DNA of 64,000 nucleotides, from NCBI GenBank assembly GCA_014800795.1, contig JAAVFL010000048.1, positions 20,161 to 84,160 of the forward strand, in the 5' to 3' direction. A model generated the notes under the pieces. The model was not told the origin of the DNA and searched no databases. It saw nothing but the letters and a program-made list of their open reading frames with translations. Every line of letters begins with the position of its first letter. Within the stretch, counting starts at the first letter, position 1. The stretch comes from Bacteroidales bacterium (lineage in GTDB: Bacteria; Bacteroidota; Bacteroidia; Bacteroidales; Muribaculaceae). Positions 25,898-35,323 of this stretch are shown here, piece by piece. The translations under genes were made by a program, and so were the position numbers.

Positions 25898-26785
25898 TTA
25901 TTTCAGCAGACGTTCCGGCAGTTTGGGCATGGCACCCTGCTGGGTGCAGACATATGCCGACACCTCGACGGCGCGTTTGTGAGCATCCTCGACCGACATT
26001 CCTCTGAGAATGCATGAGATGAAGGCTGCGGTGAACGAATCGCCCGCGCCTACGGTGTCCGCAACCTCTACCGTCGGAGTAGGCTGGAAAGATATCTTTC
26101 CGGGGGTGAAGACATAGCTGCCGTTTATTCCGCATGTGAGAATGAGCATTTTCAGGTTGTACTTGCCAAGAAGTATCCAGCATTTGTCCTGAAGGTCTAT
26201 TCCGGGATAGCCGAACATACGGCTTACCGTTACTAACTCCTCATCGTTTATTTTAAGAATATTGCAGCGTTCCATCGAATTGCATAGAATATCCTTGTTG
26301 TAGAAACCCTGGCGGAGATTCACATCGAATACGATAAGAGTATCGGGGTTATCGGGCATTGCGTCGAGAAAGCGGTTGATTGTCTGGCGCGATACCACGT
26401 TGCGCTGTGCGAGCGATCCGAAGCATACGGCGTGTGTGTTTTTTGCAAGAGCTTCAAGTTTGTCAGTATAGGGGATGTTGTCCCATGCTACATTTTCCTT
26501 GATGTCGTACTGGGGTATGCCTGCCTGGTCGATTTCAACCTGTACGGTTCCCGTGGGGTAGGGTACGGTTTCGATAAGGTGGTCGAGTTCCTTGGCATCG
26601 AAGTTTTCCATGATTTCCGCCCCCAGCGGATCGTCGCCGATGGCACTCACCACTACGCTCGGCAACCCGAACTGTTTTACATGGTAGGCGAAGTTAGCGG
26701 GCGCACCGCCAATTTTCTTACCTTCGGGAAGCACATCCCATAGCGCTTCCCCCATTCCTACAACGATATCTTTGTTAGCTTTCAT
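25898..26785 (-). CDS. PfkB-family sugar kinase, probable fructokinase
   Basis: A 295-residue ribokinase-fold kinase. It shows GEALWDVLPEGKKIGGAPANFAYH (sugar-binding GG region) and the anion-hole and catalytic base motif DTVGAGDSFTAAFISCIL. GEALWD and GGAPANFAYH are typical of fructokinases. It phosphorylates a hexose, probably fructose to fructose-6-phosphate, in the cytoplasm. It follows the permease by 26 bp in one operon, divergent from a sugar-sensing hybrid regulator. The arrangement supports fructose as substrate. The start at 26785 (MKANKDIVVGMGEALWD) matches the family; longer in-frame starts do not. Confidence 0.9.
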   Translation of the reverse strand: MKANKDIVVGMGEALWDVLPEGKKIGGAPANFAYHVKQFGLPSVVVSAIGDDPLGAEIMENFDAKELDHLIETVPYPTGTVQVEIDQAGIPQYDIKENVAWDNIPYTDKLEALAKNTHAVCFGSLAQRNVVSRQTINRFLDAMPDNPDTLIVFDVNLRQGFYNKDILCNSMERCNILKINDEELVTVSRMFGYPGIDLQDKCWILLGKYNLKMLILTCGINGSYVFTPGKISFQPTPTVEVADTVGAGDSFTAAFISCILRGMSVEDAHKRAVEVSAYVCTQQGAMPKLPERLLK

Positions 26786-26811
26786 GCGTATATATGGTTT
26801 TGAGGTTTTTT

Positions 26812-27990
26812 TTATTTGAAGTTTTTGATTCTGAGAGTATAGTAGAGCAGATAGATAACGCCGGCGGCCATCACGCACACTGCCCCTGCCTGACCGAAGG
26901 CATCGGCTGCATAACCCATCGCCAGAGGGAAGACGGTGCCTCCGAAAAGACCCATAATCATCAGACCGGACACTTCGTTCTTCTCGTTGGGCATGGCGGT
27001 GATAGCCTGAGAGAACACTACCGAGAACACATTAGAGTTACCGAATCCGACCAGTGCGATACCTACGTAGATAGCAGTGAGCGTGTGGGCGGTGAGGAGG
27101 ATTGCCATCGAAGCAGCCATCATCAGCACACTGATGCCGAAAAACAGTTTCGGTTTCATATAGCGGAGAATGAAAGCTCCGGCGAAGCATCCGGCCGTGC
27201 GGAATATGAAGTAGAGCCCCGTAGCGAAGCTGGCTTCCTCAAGGCTCAGCGCAAGACGCTCCATAATGATTTTCGGGGCGGTGGTGTTGGTGCCTACGTC
27301 AATGCCCACATGACACATGATACCGATGAAGCAGATCAGGATAAACGGGTTGCCGAGCAGTTTGAGACATTCCTTGATGCCTGAAGCTTTGTCGGGGCGT
27401 TCCTCCTCGATGGGTGTGGCGCCGAGAATAGCAACACTCAGCAGACACACAACGGCGTAGATTACAAAAAGAATACGCCATCCGAGACCGAAGGTAGGCA
27501 GAAGGGTTGTCGCACCCCATGCGCAGAGGATCGGCGCGAGGAATGAGGCGATTGCCTTTACGAACTGACCGAAGGTTAGTGTGGAGGCGAGTTTATCGCT
27601 GCTTATAAGGTTGCTTACCAGTGGATTGAGTGAAGTCTGCATCAAGGCATTACCGATACCGAGAAGCGAAAAAGCGGCGAGCATCAGCCAGTAGCCTTCG
27701 CCGAACAGAGGTATTACGAGGCTCACGGCAGTGATCGCCAGTGAGATCAGAACGGTTTTTTTTCGTCCGATACGGTTCATGAGCATGCCGGTCGGGACAG
27801 CAAAGATAAGGAACCAGAAGAATACGAGCGAGGGGAAGAGGTTGGCCTGTGCGTCGGTGAGACCGAGATCTTTCTGCACATAGTTGGAGGCTGACCCCAC
27901 GAGGTCCACGAAGCCCATGGCGAAAAAGCAGAGCATCACAGGGATAAGCTGCATGAGCGAGCTCTTTTTGGTTGCAATAGAGTTTTCCAT
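26812..27990 (-). CDS. FucP-like sugar:proton symporter (MFS)
   Basis: A 392-residue major facilitator with about 12 membrane helices. FAMGFVDLVGSASNYVQKDLGLTDAQANL, VPTGMLMNRIGRKKTV and GIGNALMQTSLNPLVSNL are characteristic of the fucose/glucose/galactose permease branch used by Bacteroides for free monosaccharides. With the fructokinase in the same operon, it is probably a fructose importer. A -7 box is at 28108-28101, giving a leader of about 105 nt. Confidence 0.9.
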   Translation of the reverse strand: MENSIATKKSSLMQLIPVMLCFFAMGFVDLVGSASNYVQKDLGLTDAQANLFPSLVFFWFLIFAVPTGMLMNRIGRKKTVLISLAITAVSLVIPLFGEGYWLMLAAFSLLGIGNALMQTSLNPLVSNLISSDKLASTLTFGQFVKAIASFLAPILCAWGATTLLPTFGLGWRILFVIYAVVCLLSVAILGATPIEEERPDKASGIKECLKLLGNPFILICFIGIMCHVGIDVGTNTTAPKIIMERLALSLEEASFATGLYFIFRTAGCFAGAFILRYMKPKLFFGISVLMMAASMAILLTAHTLTAIYVGIALVGFGNSNVFSVVFSQAITAMPNEKNEVSGLMIMGLFGGTVFPLAMGYAADAFGQAGAVCVMAAGVIYLLYYTLRIKNFK

Positions 27991-28100
27991 TGGTTTGAGT
28001 TATTCTGTTTTTTTTATTTAATAAGTATATCGGGTGTAAAAGCCGGGCAATAATTTATCCTCCTACTAAAACACATGGATTATCGTTCATGTTCATGGTA

Positions 28101-28108
28101 CAAAGATA
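28101..28108 (-). promoter_or_regulatory. -7 box of the permease-fructokinase operon
   Basis: The minus strand reads TATCTTTG, matching TAnnTTTG. A regulator-binding site would be expected just upstream, in the 108 bp between this box and the divergent one at 28217. Confidence 0.5.
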
Positions 28109-28216
28109 AATATAATATTCGTACGCTACATATCAAAAATAGTGCATCGGGTTACAATTTCGATGCGCAGATATTTTTTTTACAAGCGAAAGTGTCAATT
28201 TTACCATGAAAATGTC

Positions 28217-28224
28217 TAACTTTG
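28217..28224 (+). promoter_or_regulatory. -7 box of the hybrid two-component gene
   Basis: TAACTTTG matches TAnnTTTG, about 65 bp before ATG 28289. No good -33 element is visible. Confidence 0.45.
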
Positions 28225-28288
28225 AACGTGAGCCGCCGCGATTGCAGGCAAATCTCCTGTTGGTGACAGTCAACTATCTGGAAATACC

Positions 28289-31093
28289 ATGAGACATTCC
28301 CGAATTCCAACCATATGCGCCGTTGCGCTGATATTCGCTGTATTGGCATTTATGAGCGGTTGCTCGGACCGTCCGTCTGCGAAATACCGTATAGGTGTGT
28401 CGCAGTGCAGCAGTGATGACTGGCGTAACAAAATGAACAGCGAGATACTGCGTGAGATAATGTTCCATCCTGATGCGGAGGTGGAGATCCGCTCTGCCGG
28501 CGACGACAGTGACCGGCAGATTGCCGACATACGTTATTTCGCCGACAACGGATTCGATATTATAATTGCCGCTCCCAATCAGGCTGATGCTCTGACCCCG
28601 GTGATAAAAGAGGTATATGAAAAGGGACTTCCGGTCATAATATTCGACCGCGATATAAATGGCGATACCTATACGGCCCGTATGGCGGTAGATAACCGTG
28701 CGCTTGGTAACGGGGCTGCCCGCTATGCCCGCCATATCGTTCCATCCGGTGAGGTCCGGGTTTTGGAAATTGAAGGGCTCATGGGTTCGACGCCGGCCAG
28801 GGAACGTCACCACGGATTTTCCGAGGGGGTGGACAGTATTGCAGGGATGAAAATTCTTGCCTCAGCCAAAGGTAACTGGAACCGCGAGGATGCCGTAAAG
28901 GTCACGGACTCACTTCTGAATCTCTATCCCGAGACCAATCTGATCTATGCCCACAACGACCGCATGGCTATCGGCGCGTCGGAGGTGGCCCACAGTATGG
29001 GACGCACCGATATCAGAATCATAGGAATAGATGCCGCGCCGGAGATAGGTGTGCGGGCGGTTGCCGATGGCGTTATAGACGCTACATTTCTTTATCCTAC
29101 AGAAGGACAGAGGGTTGTAAGGCTTGCACTCGACATTCTTAACGGCGAGACGTTCAGCAAGGAGAATATGCTGCCGATGGCGTCGCCTGTAGATGAGAGT
29201 AATGCGGACATTTTGCTGCTGCAGAATGAATCGCTCAAGGAGGAGACCGCTAAAATGGAATGGCTCAAATCGCAGGTCGACGAATACTGGAGCCGCCATT
29301 CGGCGCAGACAACGCTCTTCTATGCCTCAGTTGTTATAGTTATTCTTCTCCTGGGAGTTATCTTTCTTTTACTCAGGGTTTTCTGGCAATACAAGCGCTA
29401 TCAGGCAAATCTGCTTGATAAGAACCGCCAGCTTGCTGAAGAGCGCGACAAACAGGAGGAACTCAACCGTCAGCTCAGCGACGCCACACAGTCGAAGCTC
29501 GCATTTTATACCAATGTGTCACATGATCTCCGGACACCGCTCACACTTATTGCCGAGCCTCTCGAACAGTTGTCGCATGCTGCGAATCTTACGTCGTCGC
29601 AGCGAACGGTGACGGAAATCGCCAATCGTAACGTGCGCATACTCCATCGACTTATAAATCAGATTCTCGATTTTAGAAAATATGAGAACGGGAATTTAAA
29701 TTGTCACCTTACCGAAACACCGTTAGCACGGTTGCTCGGTGAGTGGACAGAGGCATTTGCTCCCTTGGCAGCCCGGCGCCATGTGAAACTTAAATTCGAA
29801 TCGATGGTTGCCTCCGGGTTCACTATTGCTGTGGATGTGGAGAAGATGGAAAGGGTTGTGTTCAATCTGCTGTCAAATGCCATGAAGTTTACGCCTCCGA
29901 ACGGTGCCGTATCGTTGAGCTGTACGGAATCCGACGGGTTGCTCCTCATTTCGGTTAAAGATACCGGAATCGGTATACCGGCGGGAGAACTTAAAAATGT
30001 GTTCGAACGGTTCTATCAGGTCGATGCGGTAAATCCTCAGGGCTCGGGAATAGGGCTATGGCTTGTGAAATCATTTGTGGAGCTTCACGGCGGAACGGTA
30101 ACCATCGAGAGCGCACACAAGCAGGGAACGGTATTCAACATTGTCATTCCGGTGCGCCATGTCGAGGATTCTACCGAAGCTTCGCAACTTATGGTTCTTG
30201 ACAGTACGGAGATCCTTAAGGAACTTGATACAGCATCTGCCGATAGCGTAACGATAGATGAGGCATTACCTATAATGCTTGTGATAGATGATAATGCCGA
30301 CATGCGCTCCCTGATATCTCAGGTGATGGGAGGAGAGTACAACGTTCTTCAGGCACCTGACGGTGCCGAGGGACTGAGAATGGCCGCTAAATATGTTCCC
30401 GATATCATTTTGTGCGACGTGATGATGCCGGTGATGGACGGAATGGAATGTTGTCGTCGTATAAAGAGTGAGGTGAGCACAAGCCATATACCGGTACTGA
30501 TGCTGACGGCATGCACTCTCGACGAGCAGAGGGTGAAAGGCTACGATAGCGGTGCCGACGCATATCTTGGCAAACCGTTCAGCGGTGCCATGTTGCGTTC
30601 GCGTTGTGCGAATCTTATCGCCAACCGTCGCCGTATCAAGGAACTGTATGCCGCCGATGGCGTTGTTGCGCATCCCTTCTCCTCGCAGGATGCCGACCGT
30701 AAGGTTTCTGCCGGTAGAGATACACAGCATGATATGGCTCCTAAATTTGTAGCCGATATCGACAATAATTTCTACAGCCGATTCCTTCAGGAGGTAGAAA
30801 GAGTTCTCGACAATCCTGATGTCGGCGTAGACGATCTGGCGGCTGCCATGGGGCTTGGCCGCTCACAATTCTATCGCAAGATAAAGGCGCTGACAAATTT
30901 CTCGCCGGTGGAACTGCTGCGCCAGATGCGCTTGAAGCGCGCACGCACATTGCTTACTACTACTGAAAAGAATATCAGTGAGATAGCCTATGAAACAGGC
31001 TTCTCTACACCGGCATATTTTACCAAATGTTTCCGCGACGCCTTCGGTGAAACTCCATCGGAACTCCGCGAAGGCCTCGGTATCAGGAGATAG
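28289..31093 (+). CDS. Hybrid two-component regulator with periplasmic sugar-binding sensor
   Basis: A 934-residue single-chain sensor-regulator. The order is: signal/lipobox-like SGC, a LacI/RbsB-type periplasmic binding domain (about 30-320), a membrane helix (about 344-368), and a HisKA with His412 in NVSHDLRTPLTLI. The ATPase follows (NLLSNAMKFTPP, DTGIGIP, GSGIGLWLVKS), then a receiver with Asp710 in DIILCDVMMPVMDG and an AraC HTH (about 830-930). Most Bacteroides hybrid regulators have Reg_prop propellers; a periplasmic-binding-protein sensor is the form known from the B. thetaiotaomicron fructose sensor BT1754. Its position divergent from permease-fructokinase fits fructose sensing. 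All catalytic residues are present. Confidence 0.93.
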   Translation: MRHSRIPTICAVALIFAVLAFMSGCSDRPSAKYRIGVSQCSSDDWRNKMNSEILREIMFHPDAEVEIRSAGDDSDRQIADIRYFADNGFDIIIAAPNQADALTPVIKEVYEKGLPVIIFDRDINGDTYTARMAVDNRALGNGAARYARHIVPSGEVRVLEIEGLMGSTPARERHHGFSEGVDSIAGMKILASAKGNWNREDAVKVTDSLLNLYPETNLIYAHNDRMAIGASEVAHSMGRTDIRIIGIDAAPEIGVRAVADGVIDATFLYPTEGQRVVRLALDILNGETFSKENMLPMASPVDESNADILLLQNESLKEETAKMEWLKSQVDEYWSRHSAQTTLFYASVVIVILLLGVIFLLLRVFWQYKRYQANLLDKNRQLAEERDKQEELNRQLSDATQSKLAFYTNVSHDLRTPLTLIAEPLEQLSHAANLTSSQRTVTEIANRNVRILHRLINQILDFRKYENGNLNCHLTETPLARLLGEWTEAFAPLAARRHVKLKFESMVASGFTIAVDVEKMERVVFNLLSNAMKFTPPNGAVSLSCTESDGLLLISVKDTGIGIPAGELKNVFERFYQVDAVNPQGSGIGLWLVKSFVELHGGTVTIESAHKQGTVFNIVIPVRHVEDSTEASQLMVLDSTEILKELDTASADSVTIDEALPIMLVIDDNADMRSLISQVMGGEYNVLQAPDGAEGLRMAAKYVPDIILCDVMMPVMDGMECCRRIKSEVSTSHIPVLMLTACTLDEQRVKGYDSGADAYLGKPFSGAMLRSRCANLIANRRRIKELYAADGVVAHPFSSQDADRKVSAGRDTQHDMAPKFVADIDNNFYSRFLQEVERVLDNPDVGVDDLAAAMGLGRSQFYRKIKALTNFSPVELLRQMRLKRARTLLTTTEKNISEIAYETGFSTPAYFTKCFRDAFGETPSELREGLGIRR

Positions 31094-31169
31094 CCGTAAC
31101 AGTGTATATTTTGTCGGAGTATTCCTAATTCATTAGGTCTACATTCTGAATGTATTTATAAGTTGTATT

Positions 31170-32153
31170 ATGCGTAGTCTGCTTTATATATTTATTCTGT
31201 TGGTTCTCACCGGGTGTAGTCTTTCAAGCGCTCCGCCGAGGGTGCTCGATGAGGCTCAACGTCTCATGCAGTCCGACCCCTCGGCGGCGCTCTCGAAGCT
31301 CAATAGTGTCGATGTGTCGGAATTTCGTGATTCCGCCACGATGGCCCGGTGGGCGCTCCTGTATAGTGAGGCGATGGTTGCCAACAGATTATCAGCTCCG
31401 ACTGATACGATAGTGAACATAGCCATCGATTACTACGGACGACGTAATATCACAGATGAGTTCAGGAAGGCATCCCATCTGAAAGCTTTGATAAGAGCTG
31501 GAGAAAATCGTGATAGTCTTGCCGCAGCTCTGTATCTTCAGAAAGAGAAAGAGTTTCTTTTATATAAGGAACGGGTCAAGCGTGAGACTTTCATGTATGG
31601 TGGCATCGTCGCTCTGCTCATTGCTTTCGGGGTAATAGTGTGGATGCGTCAACGGATGAAGATGCAGGCATTGCAGAATGAGAATCTGATGGCCGAGGCA
31701 TCGGGACTTAAACAGCTTATTGAATCCGGGAAGGAGGATATAAACCGTCTGGAGACAAAGCTTCACAGGCTTATTGAAAATCGTTTCGCCCTTATTGATT
31801 CCCTATGTCAGACATATTATGAGACCCAGGGCACCAAGACAGAACGAAAGGCTATAATCGACAAGGTGAAGATTGAGATAGAGTCGGTCAGAACAGATTC
31901 ACTGTCCGAAATGGAACGGATCGTGAACGATTGCATGGATAGCTTGCTTGTAAAGGTAAAGGAATATTATCCGGCCATCAGAACAGAAGATTATCAGTTG
32001 CTGGTTTATCTGGCAAGCGGTCTTTCGACGCGTACGATCAGTTTTCTAATGAGAGAGACGGTAGATGTGATTTATAAACGGAAATCAAGGCTGAAAGCCC
32101 GGCTTAAGAACTACGTGGAGCCGGCCTGTCCTAAAATCATGTCTATTTTTTAA
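31170..32153 (+). CDS. Membrane-anchored TPR-like/coiled-coil/HTH putative regulator
   Basis: A 327-residue protein. The N-terminus has a signal with lipobox LTGC. A helical, TPR-like stretch follows (about 25-125), then a membrane helix (MYGGIVALLIAFGVIVWM, about 143-160), a long coiled coil (about 165-260), and a C-terminal helix-turn-helix-like domain (RTEDYQLLVYLASGLSTRTI, VDVIYKRKSRLKARL). Many Bacteroidota genes share this layout of an extracytoplasmic TPR part linked through a membrane helix to a LuxR-like HTH. It probably passes an envelope signal to DNA, but no ligand or target is known. It lies 76 bp after the hybrid regulator and 142 bp before an outer-membrane protein gene. Confidence 0.75.
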   Translation: MRSLLYIFILLVLTGCSLSSAPPRVLDEAQRLMQSDPSAALSKLNSVDVSEFRDSATMARWALLYSEAMVANRLSAPTDTIVNIAIDYYGRRNITDEFRKASHLKALIRAGENRDSLAAALYLQKEKEFLLYKERVKRETFMYGGIVALLIAFGVIVWMRQRMKMQALQNENLMAEASGLKQLIESGKEDINRLETKLHRLIENRFALIDSLCQTYYETQGTKTERKAIIDKVKIEIESVRTDSLSEMERIVNDCMDSLLVKVKEYYPAIRTEDYQLLVYLASGLSTRTISFLMRETVDVIYKRKSRLKARLKNYVEPACPKIMSIF

Positions 32154-32244
32154 GCATATTATTCCCCTGTCAGATTTTTTTAGATTTGGCATCTATATAT
32201 TCTTGAATATCAGATATATGTAAATTAGCGTGTCAGACTGATAT

Positions 32245-32277
32245 TTTGGAACTGAAGGGGCCTGATGAGTAATTTTG
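32245..32277 (+). promoter_or_regulatory. Consensus promoter of the outer-membrane barrel gene
   Basis: TTTG (32245-32248), 21 bp, then TAATTTTG (32270-32277). The expected start is about 12 bp before ATG 32296, so the leader is very short. The gene thus has its own promoter, separate from the regulator upstream. Confidence 0.7.
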
Positions 32278-32295
32278 CCGTAAAAATTCAATTCT

Positions 32296-34380
32296 ATGAA
32301 CGCTAAATTACTCAGTGTTATTCTGACCGCTGCATTTGTCAGCGGCGGTGTATGCCATGCTCGGGATAAGGAGATTTCCGACAGCCTCGCCCGCGAACTT
32401 CAGGAGGTTATTGTGACCGCAAAGCAACCTGCGACAAAACTTGTAGGATCAACTTTCGTTTCAACTATTCCGGGAACCAATCTTGCCGATCTCGGCAACG
32501 CACTCGACGTTCTTGCTCAGCTTCCTATGATTAGAGTTATGGATAACTCTGTCAGTGTGATCGGTAAGAATAATATAGAGATATATATAGATGGACATCT
32601 GATGCGCGATGAAGATGAACTGCAGAAGCTACTCTCCTCGAATCTAAAGAAAGTAGAGTTGCTTATGGCACCCGGAGCGGCATACGAAAGCAGTACCGGA
32701 GCCGTGCTTAAAATAACCACAAAGCGGAATTTCGTGGAAGGACTTTCCGTGACAGACATGTTTCAGCTTCAACGGCGTCGTAAATGGTCGGTAATGGATT
32801 ATCTCGGTCTGAGCTACCGGATAGGCAGATGGGAGCTTTTCGCTGACGGAACCATAAACCGAAACAACTCCATTGCGAGAGGGACTACTACCAACACACT
32901 CATCTATAATGACAAGGAAACGACAGTCGGAAGCAGTCAGCGAAATTCCTATCCTACAACTACAGGCGTCGTAAAAGCCGGATTCAATTATACGAAAGAT
33001 AATCAGGCATTCGGAGCCTACTATCGTTACAATCCCGAAAGGGGACAATTCATAAACACCGGATCTGAGTGGCTCGATAGTAATCCTGTGATAAGCAGGG
33101 AAATTGAAACGTCAGTCAGGGGGCACAGCCACCTCGCGTCAATTTATTACGAAAACACCTTTGCCGACAGGTATCTGCTCCACTTTGACGGTGATTACCG
33201 TAATTCAAGCGCGAAAAACAATGTTCTCACTTCTTACCCTGATGCGTACAACACCGATGTATCTTCTCACGACGAACGAAACTCTACCCTCTGGGCGGGT
33301 AAACTATATATGAATTTCCCTCTTTGGAACGGAGATTTCACAGTCGGAACTCAGGACAGTTATACCCATACCACGCTTGATTATAAAATGCTCAATCCCA
33401 TTGTAGAGGAATACATTCCTTCTTCTCTGACAGACGCCAGGCAGACCTCCGCCGCCATGTTTGCATCATGGTCGCGTATGTTCGGTCGGTTCTCCCTGTC
33501 GGGCGGAGTAAGATATGAATACGTCGATTACGATTTCAAAATTGATGGAAAACGCGACAGAGATGTCAGCCGGAGAGATCATCTGCTGACCCCGGATATA
33601 TCATTGGGATATTCATTCAATGAAGTTTCCCAGATCAGCCTCAGCTACAAGATGGCTGTCGTGAAGCCTCCTTACTCCCAACTCACCGGTTCACTCAGCT
33701 ATGTGGGTCTCCATGAGATAGAAGGTGGGAATCCAACGCTACACGACGAGAGAATGCATGATGTCCAGCTGTTTGGAATGTGGAAAGATTTTATGTTGCA
33801 GGCCGATTTTACCCGGGCGATCGATACCTACGCTTACATCAAGCAACTTTATGCTGCGCCAGATCTTCAATTGCTGATGCACCCGGCCAATATCGACGTT
33901 TCGGCATTCAGCATATATATGGTTTGGAACCGTTCTGTACATCGGTGGACACCGAACATAACATTAGGCATGTATCGCCAGTGGCTTGAACTCGATAGAA
34001 CAAATTATGGCAAACCGATATTCTCATACTATTTCGCCAATACCTTCTCATTACCACACGGATGGATGGTTACAGCGAACATGAGCGGACGCACGCAGGG
34101 AGATATGCATACCAACCGCTTCGGAGCCACATGGTTCACAATGGATGCATCAGTGGGGAAAAAATGTCTTGATAAGTCTCTGACTGTAAAACTGACAGCA
34201 ACCGATATTTTCAACACTGCCAATAACGACTGGACTATGAACACCTATGGTGTTTTTGTCAATAAGCGTCAGTGTTATTACTCTCAGGGCCTTTCTCTCA
34301 ATGTGATATATGAGTTTCAGCCCCGTAAGAGCAAATATAAAGGCAATTCGGCATCGGAAGCGGAAATAAACCGGCTATAA
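32296..34380 (+). CDS. TonB-receptor-like outer-membrane beta-barrel protein
   Basis: A 694-residue outer-membrane protein. After a signal peptide (AAFVSGGVCHA) comes a plug-like region: LQEVIVTAKQPATKLVGST, IRVMDNSVSVIGKNNIEIYI, KVELLMAPGAAYESSTGAVL. A long run of alternating beta strands with Tyr/Trp/Phe at strand ends fills the rest, ending in NVIYEFQP plus a charged tail. This is the OMP_b-brl_3-type family. The usual carboxypeptidase-like N-terminal domain is missing. The substrate is unknown. Its stop is only 3 bp from the convergent corA stop, with no terminator between. Confidence 0.85.
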   Translation: MNAKLLSVILTAAFVSGGVCHARDKEISDSLARELQEVIVTAKQPATKLVGSTFVSTIPGTNLADLGNALDVLAQLPMIRVMDNSVSVIGKNNIEIYIDGHLMRDEDELQKLLSSNLKKVELLMAPGAAYESSTGAVLKITTKRNFVEGLSVTDMFQLQRRRKWSVMDYLGLSYRIGRWELFADGTINRNNSIARGTTTNTLIYNDKETTVGSSQRNSYPTTTGVVKAGFNYTKDNQAFGAYYRYNPERGQFINTGSEWLDSNPVISREIETSVRGHSHLASIYYENTFADRYLLHFDGDYRNSSAKNNVLTSYPDAYNTDVSSHDERNSTLWAGKLYMNFPLWNGDFTVGTQDSYTHTTLDYKMLNPIVEEYIPSSLTDARQTSAAMFASWSRMFGRFSLSGGVRYEYVDYDFKIDGKRDRDVSRRDHLLTPDISLGYSFNEVSQISLSYKMAVVKPPYSQLTGSLSYVGLHEIEGGNPTLHDERMHDVQLFGMWKDFMLQADFTRAIDTYAYIKQLYAAPDLQLLMHPANIDVSAFSIYMVWNRSVHRWTPNITLGMYRQWLELDRTNYGKPIFSYYFANTFSLPHGWMVTANMSGRTQGDMHTNRFGATWFTMDASVGKKCLDKSLTVKLTATDIFNTANNDWTMNTYGVFVNKRQCYYSQGLSLNVIYEFQPRKSKYKGNSASEAEINRL

Positions 34381-34383
34381 GGT

Positions 34384-35307
34384 TTACAGCCATTTGATTT
34401 TGCGGAGCACTATGCAGCTGATGACCGACAGTGTCAGTCCCGCTCCAATTATACATCCGAAAGCCCAATGATTATCTATAGAGAAGCCTACATCGACGTT
34501 CATGCCGTAAAAACTTGCTATCAATGTGGGTATCATCATAATAAGAGAGATGCTCGTAAGCCTCTTCATTATAGCGTTGACATTATTGGAAATCACGGAG
34601 GCATACGTGTCGAGCGTGCGGTCGAGCATCTGTGTGGCTATCGTAGCTGTGGCATCGGCCTGACGGAACTCAATACTCACATCATCAAAAAGTTCATGAT
34701 CAAGTTCGTTCCTGTATAACCTGTTGATTCGGTCAAGCAGCAGATGGTTACCGCTTATGGATGTTGCAAACAGTACAAAAGACTTCTGAAGATTCATAAG
34801 TCTGAAGAGATCTTCATTTCTTACACTCTCCCTGAGATCGCCCTCGGCATCCGCTACCTTATCCCTGACATCCTTCAGATAGCGGAGAAACCAATAAGCT
34901 GAACTGTTCAACAGGCGGAGCATGAAGTCTACAGCCGTATTGACACCGATACTGCGTTTCTGAGCATGGTCTATGAAATCAGATAATACATTATTGGCAT
35001 AGTAGCAGGCTGTGATTATGTATTCCCCGTTGGCCATTACTCCGACAGGAACTGTAGTGAAGGGTACGTCCTGATCCTCGCAAGCTACGGGAATGCGGAA
35101 GATTGTGCATATCCAGCCGTCGTTGCGTTCTACTCGTGGCCGCTCGTCGATATCTGATATATCGTTGAGAAAATCCTCCGGCACTCCGAATCGGGTCTTT
35201 AAATCATCAATTTCCCCGGTGGTCGGTTGGTCGACATTGAGCCAGCATCCCGGACACCATTCCCCGGTCTCGGGAAATCCACGCTCACATCTAAGATATG
35301 TTATCAT
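34384..35307 (-). CDS. CorA-family divalent cation transporter
   Basis: A 307-residue CorA/MIT transporter. A large soluble N-terminal domain is followed by two membrane helices near the C-terminus; the first ends in the signature YGMN (IASFYGMNVDVGF), which lines the Mg2+ pore mouth. It ends in basic residues (LRKIKWL). It imports Mg2+ or related divalent cations. A short inverted-repeat element begins 17 bp before the start codon, so its own promoter has been displaced or replaced. The start codon is preceded by an AT-rich ribosome-binding region. Confidence 0.92.
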   Translation of the reverse strand: MITYLRCERGFPETGEWCPGCWLNVDQPTTGEIDDLKTRFGVPEDFLNDISDIDERPRVERNDGWICTIFRIPVACEDQDVPFTTVPVGVMANGEYIITACYYANNVLSDFIDHAQKRSIGVNTAVDFMLRLLNSSAYWFLRYLKDVRDKVADAEGDLRESVRNEDLFRLMNLQKSFVLFATSISGNHLLLDRINRLYRNELDHELFDDVSIEFRQADATATIATQMLDRTLDTYASVISNNVNAIMKRLTSISLIMMIPTLIASFYGMNVDVGFSIDNHWAFGCIIGAGLTLSVISCIVLRKIKWL

Positions 35308-35323
35308 ATATATATTATTATGC

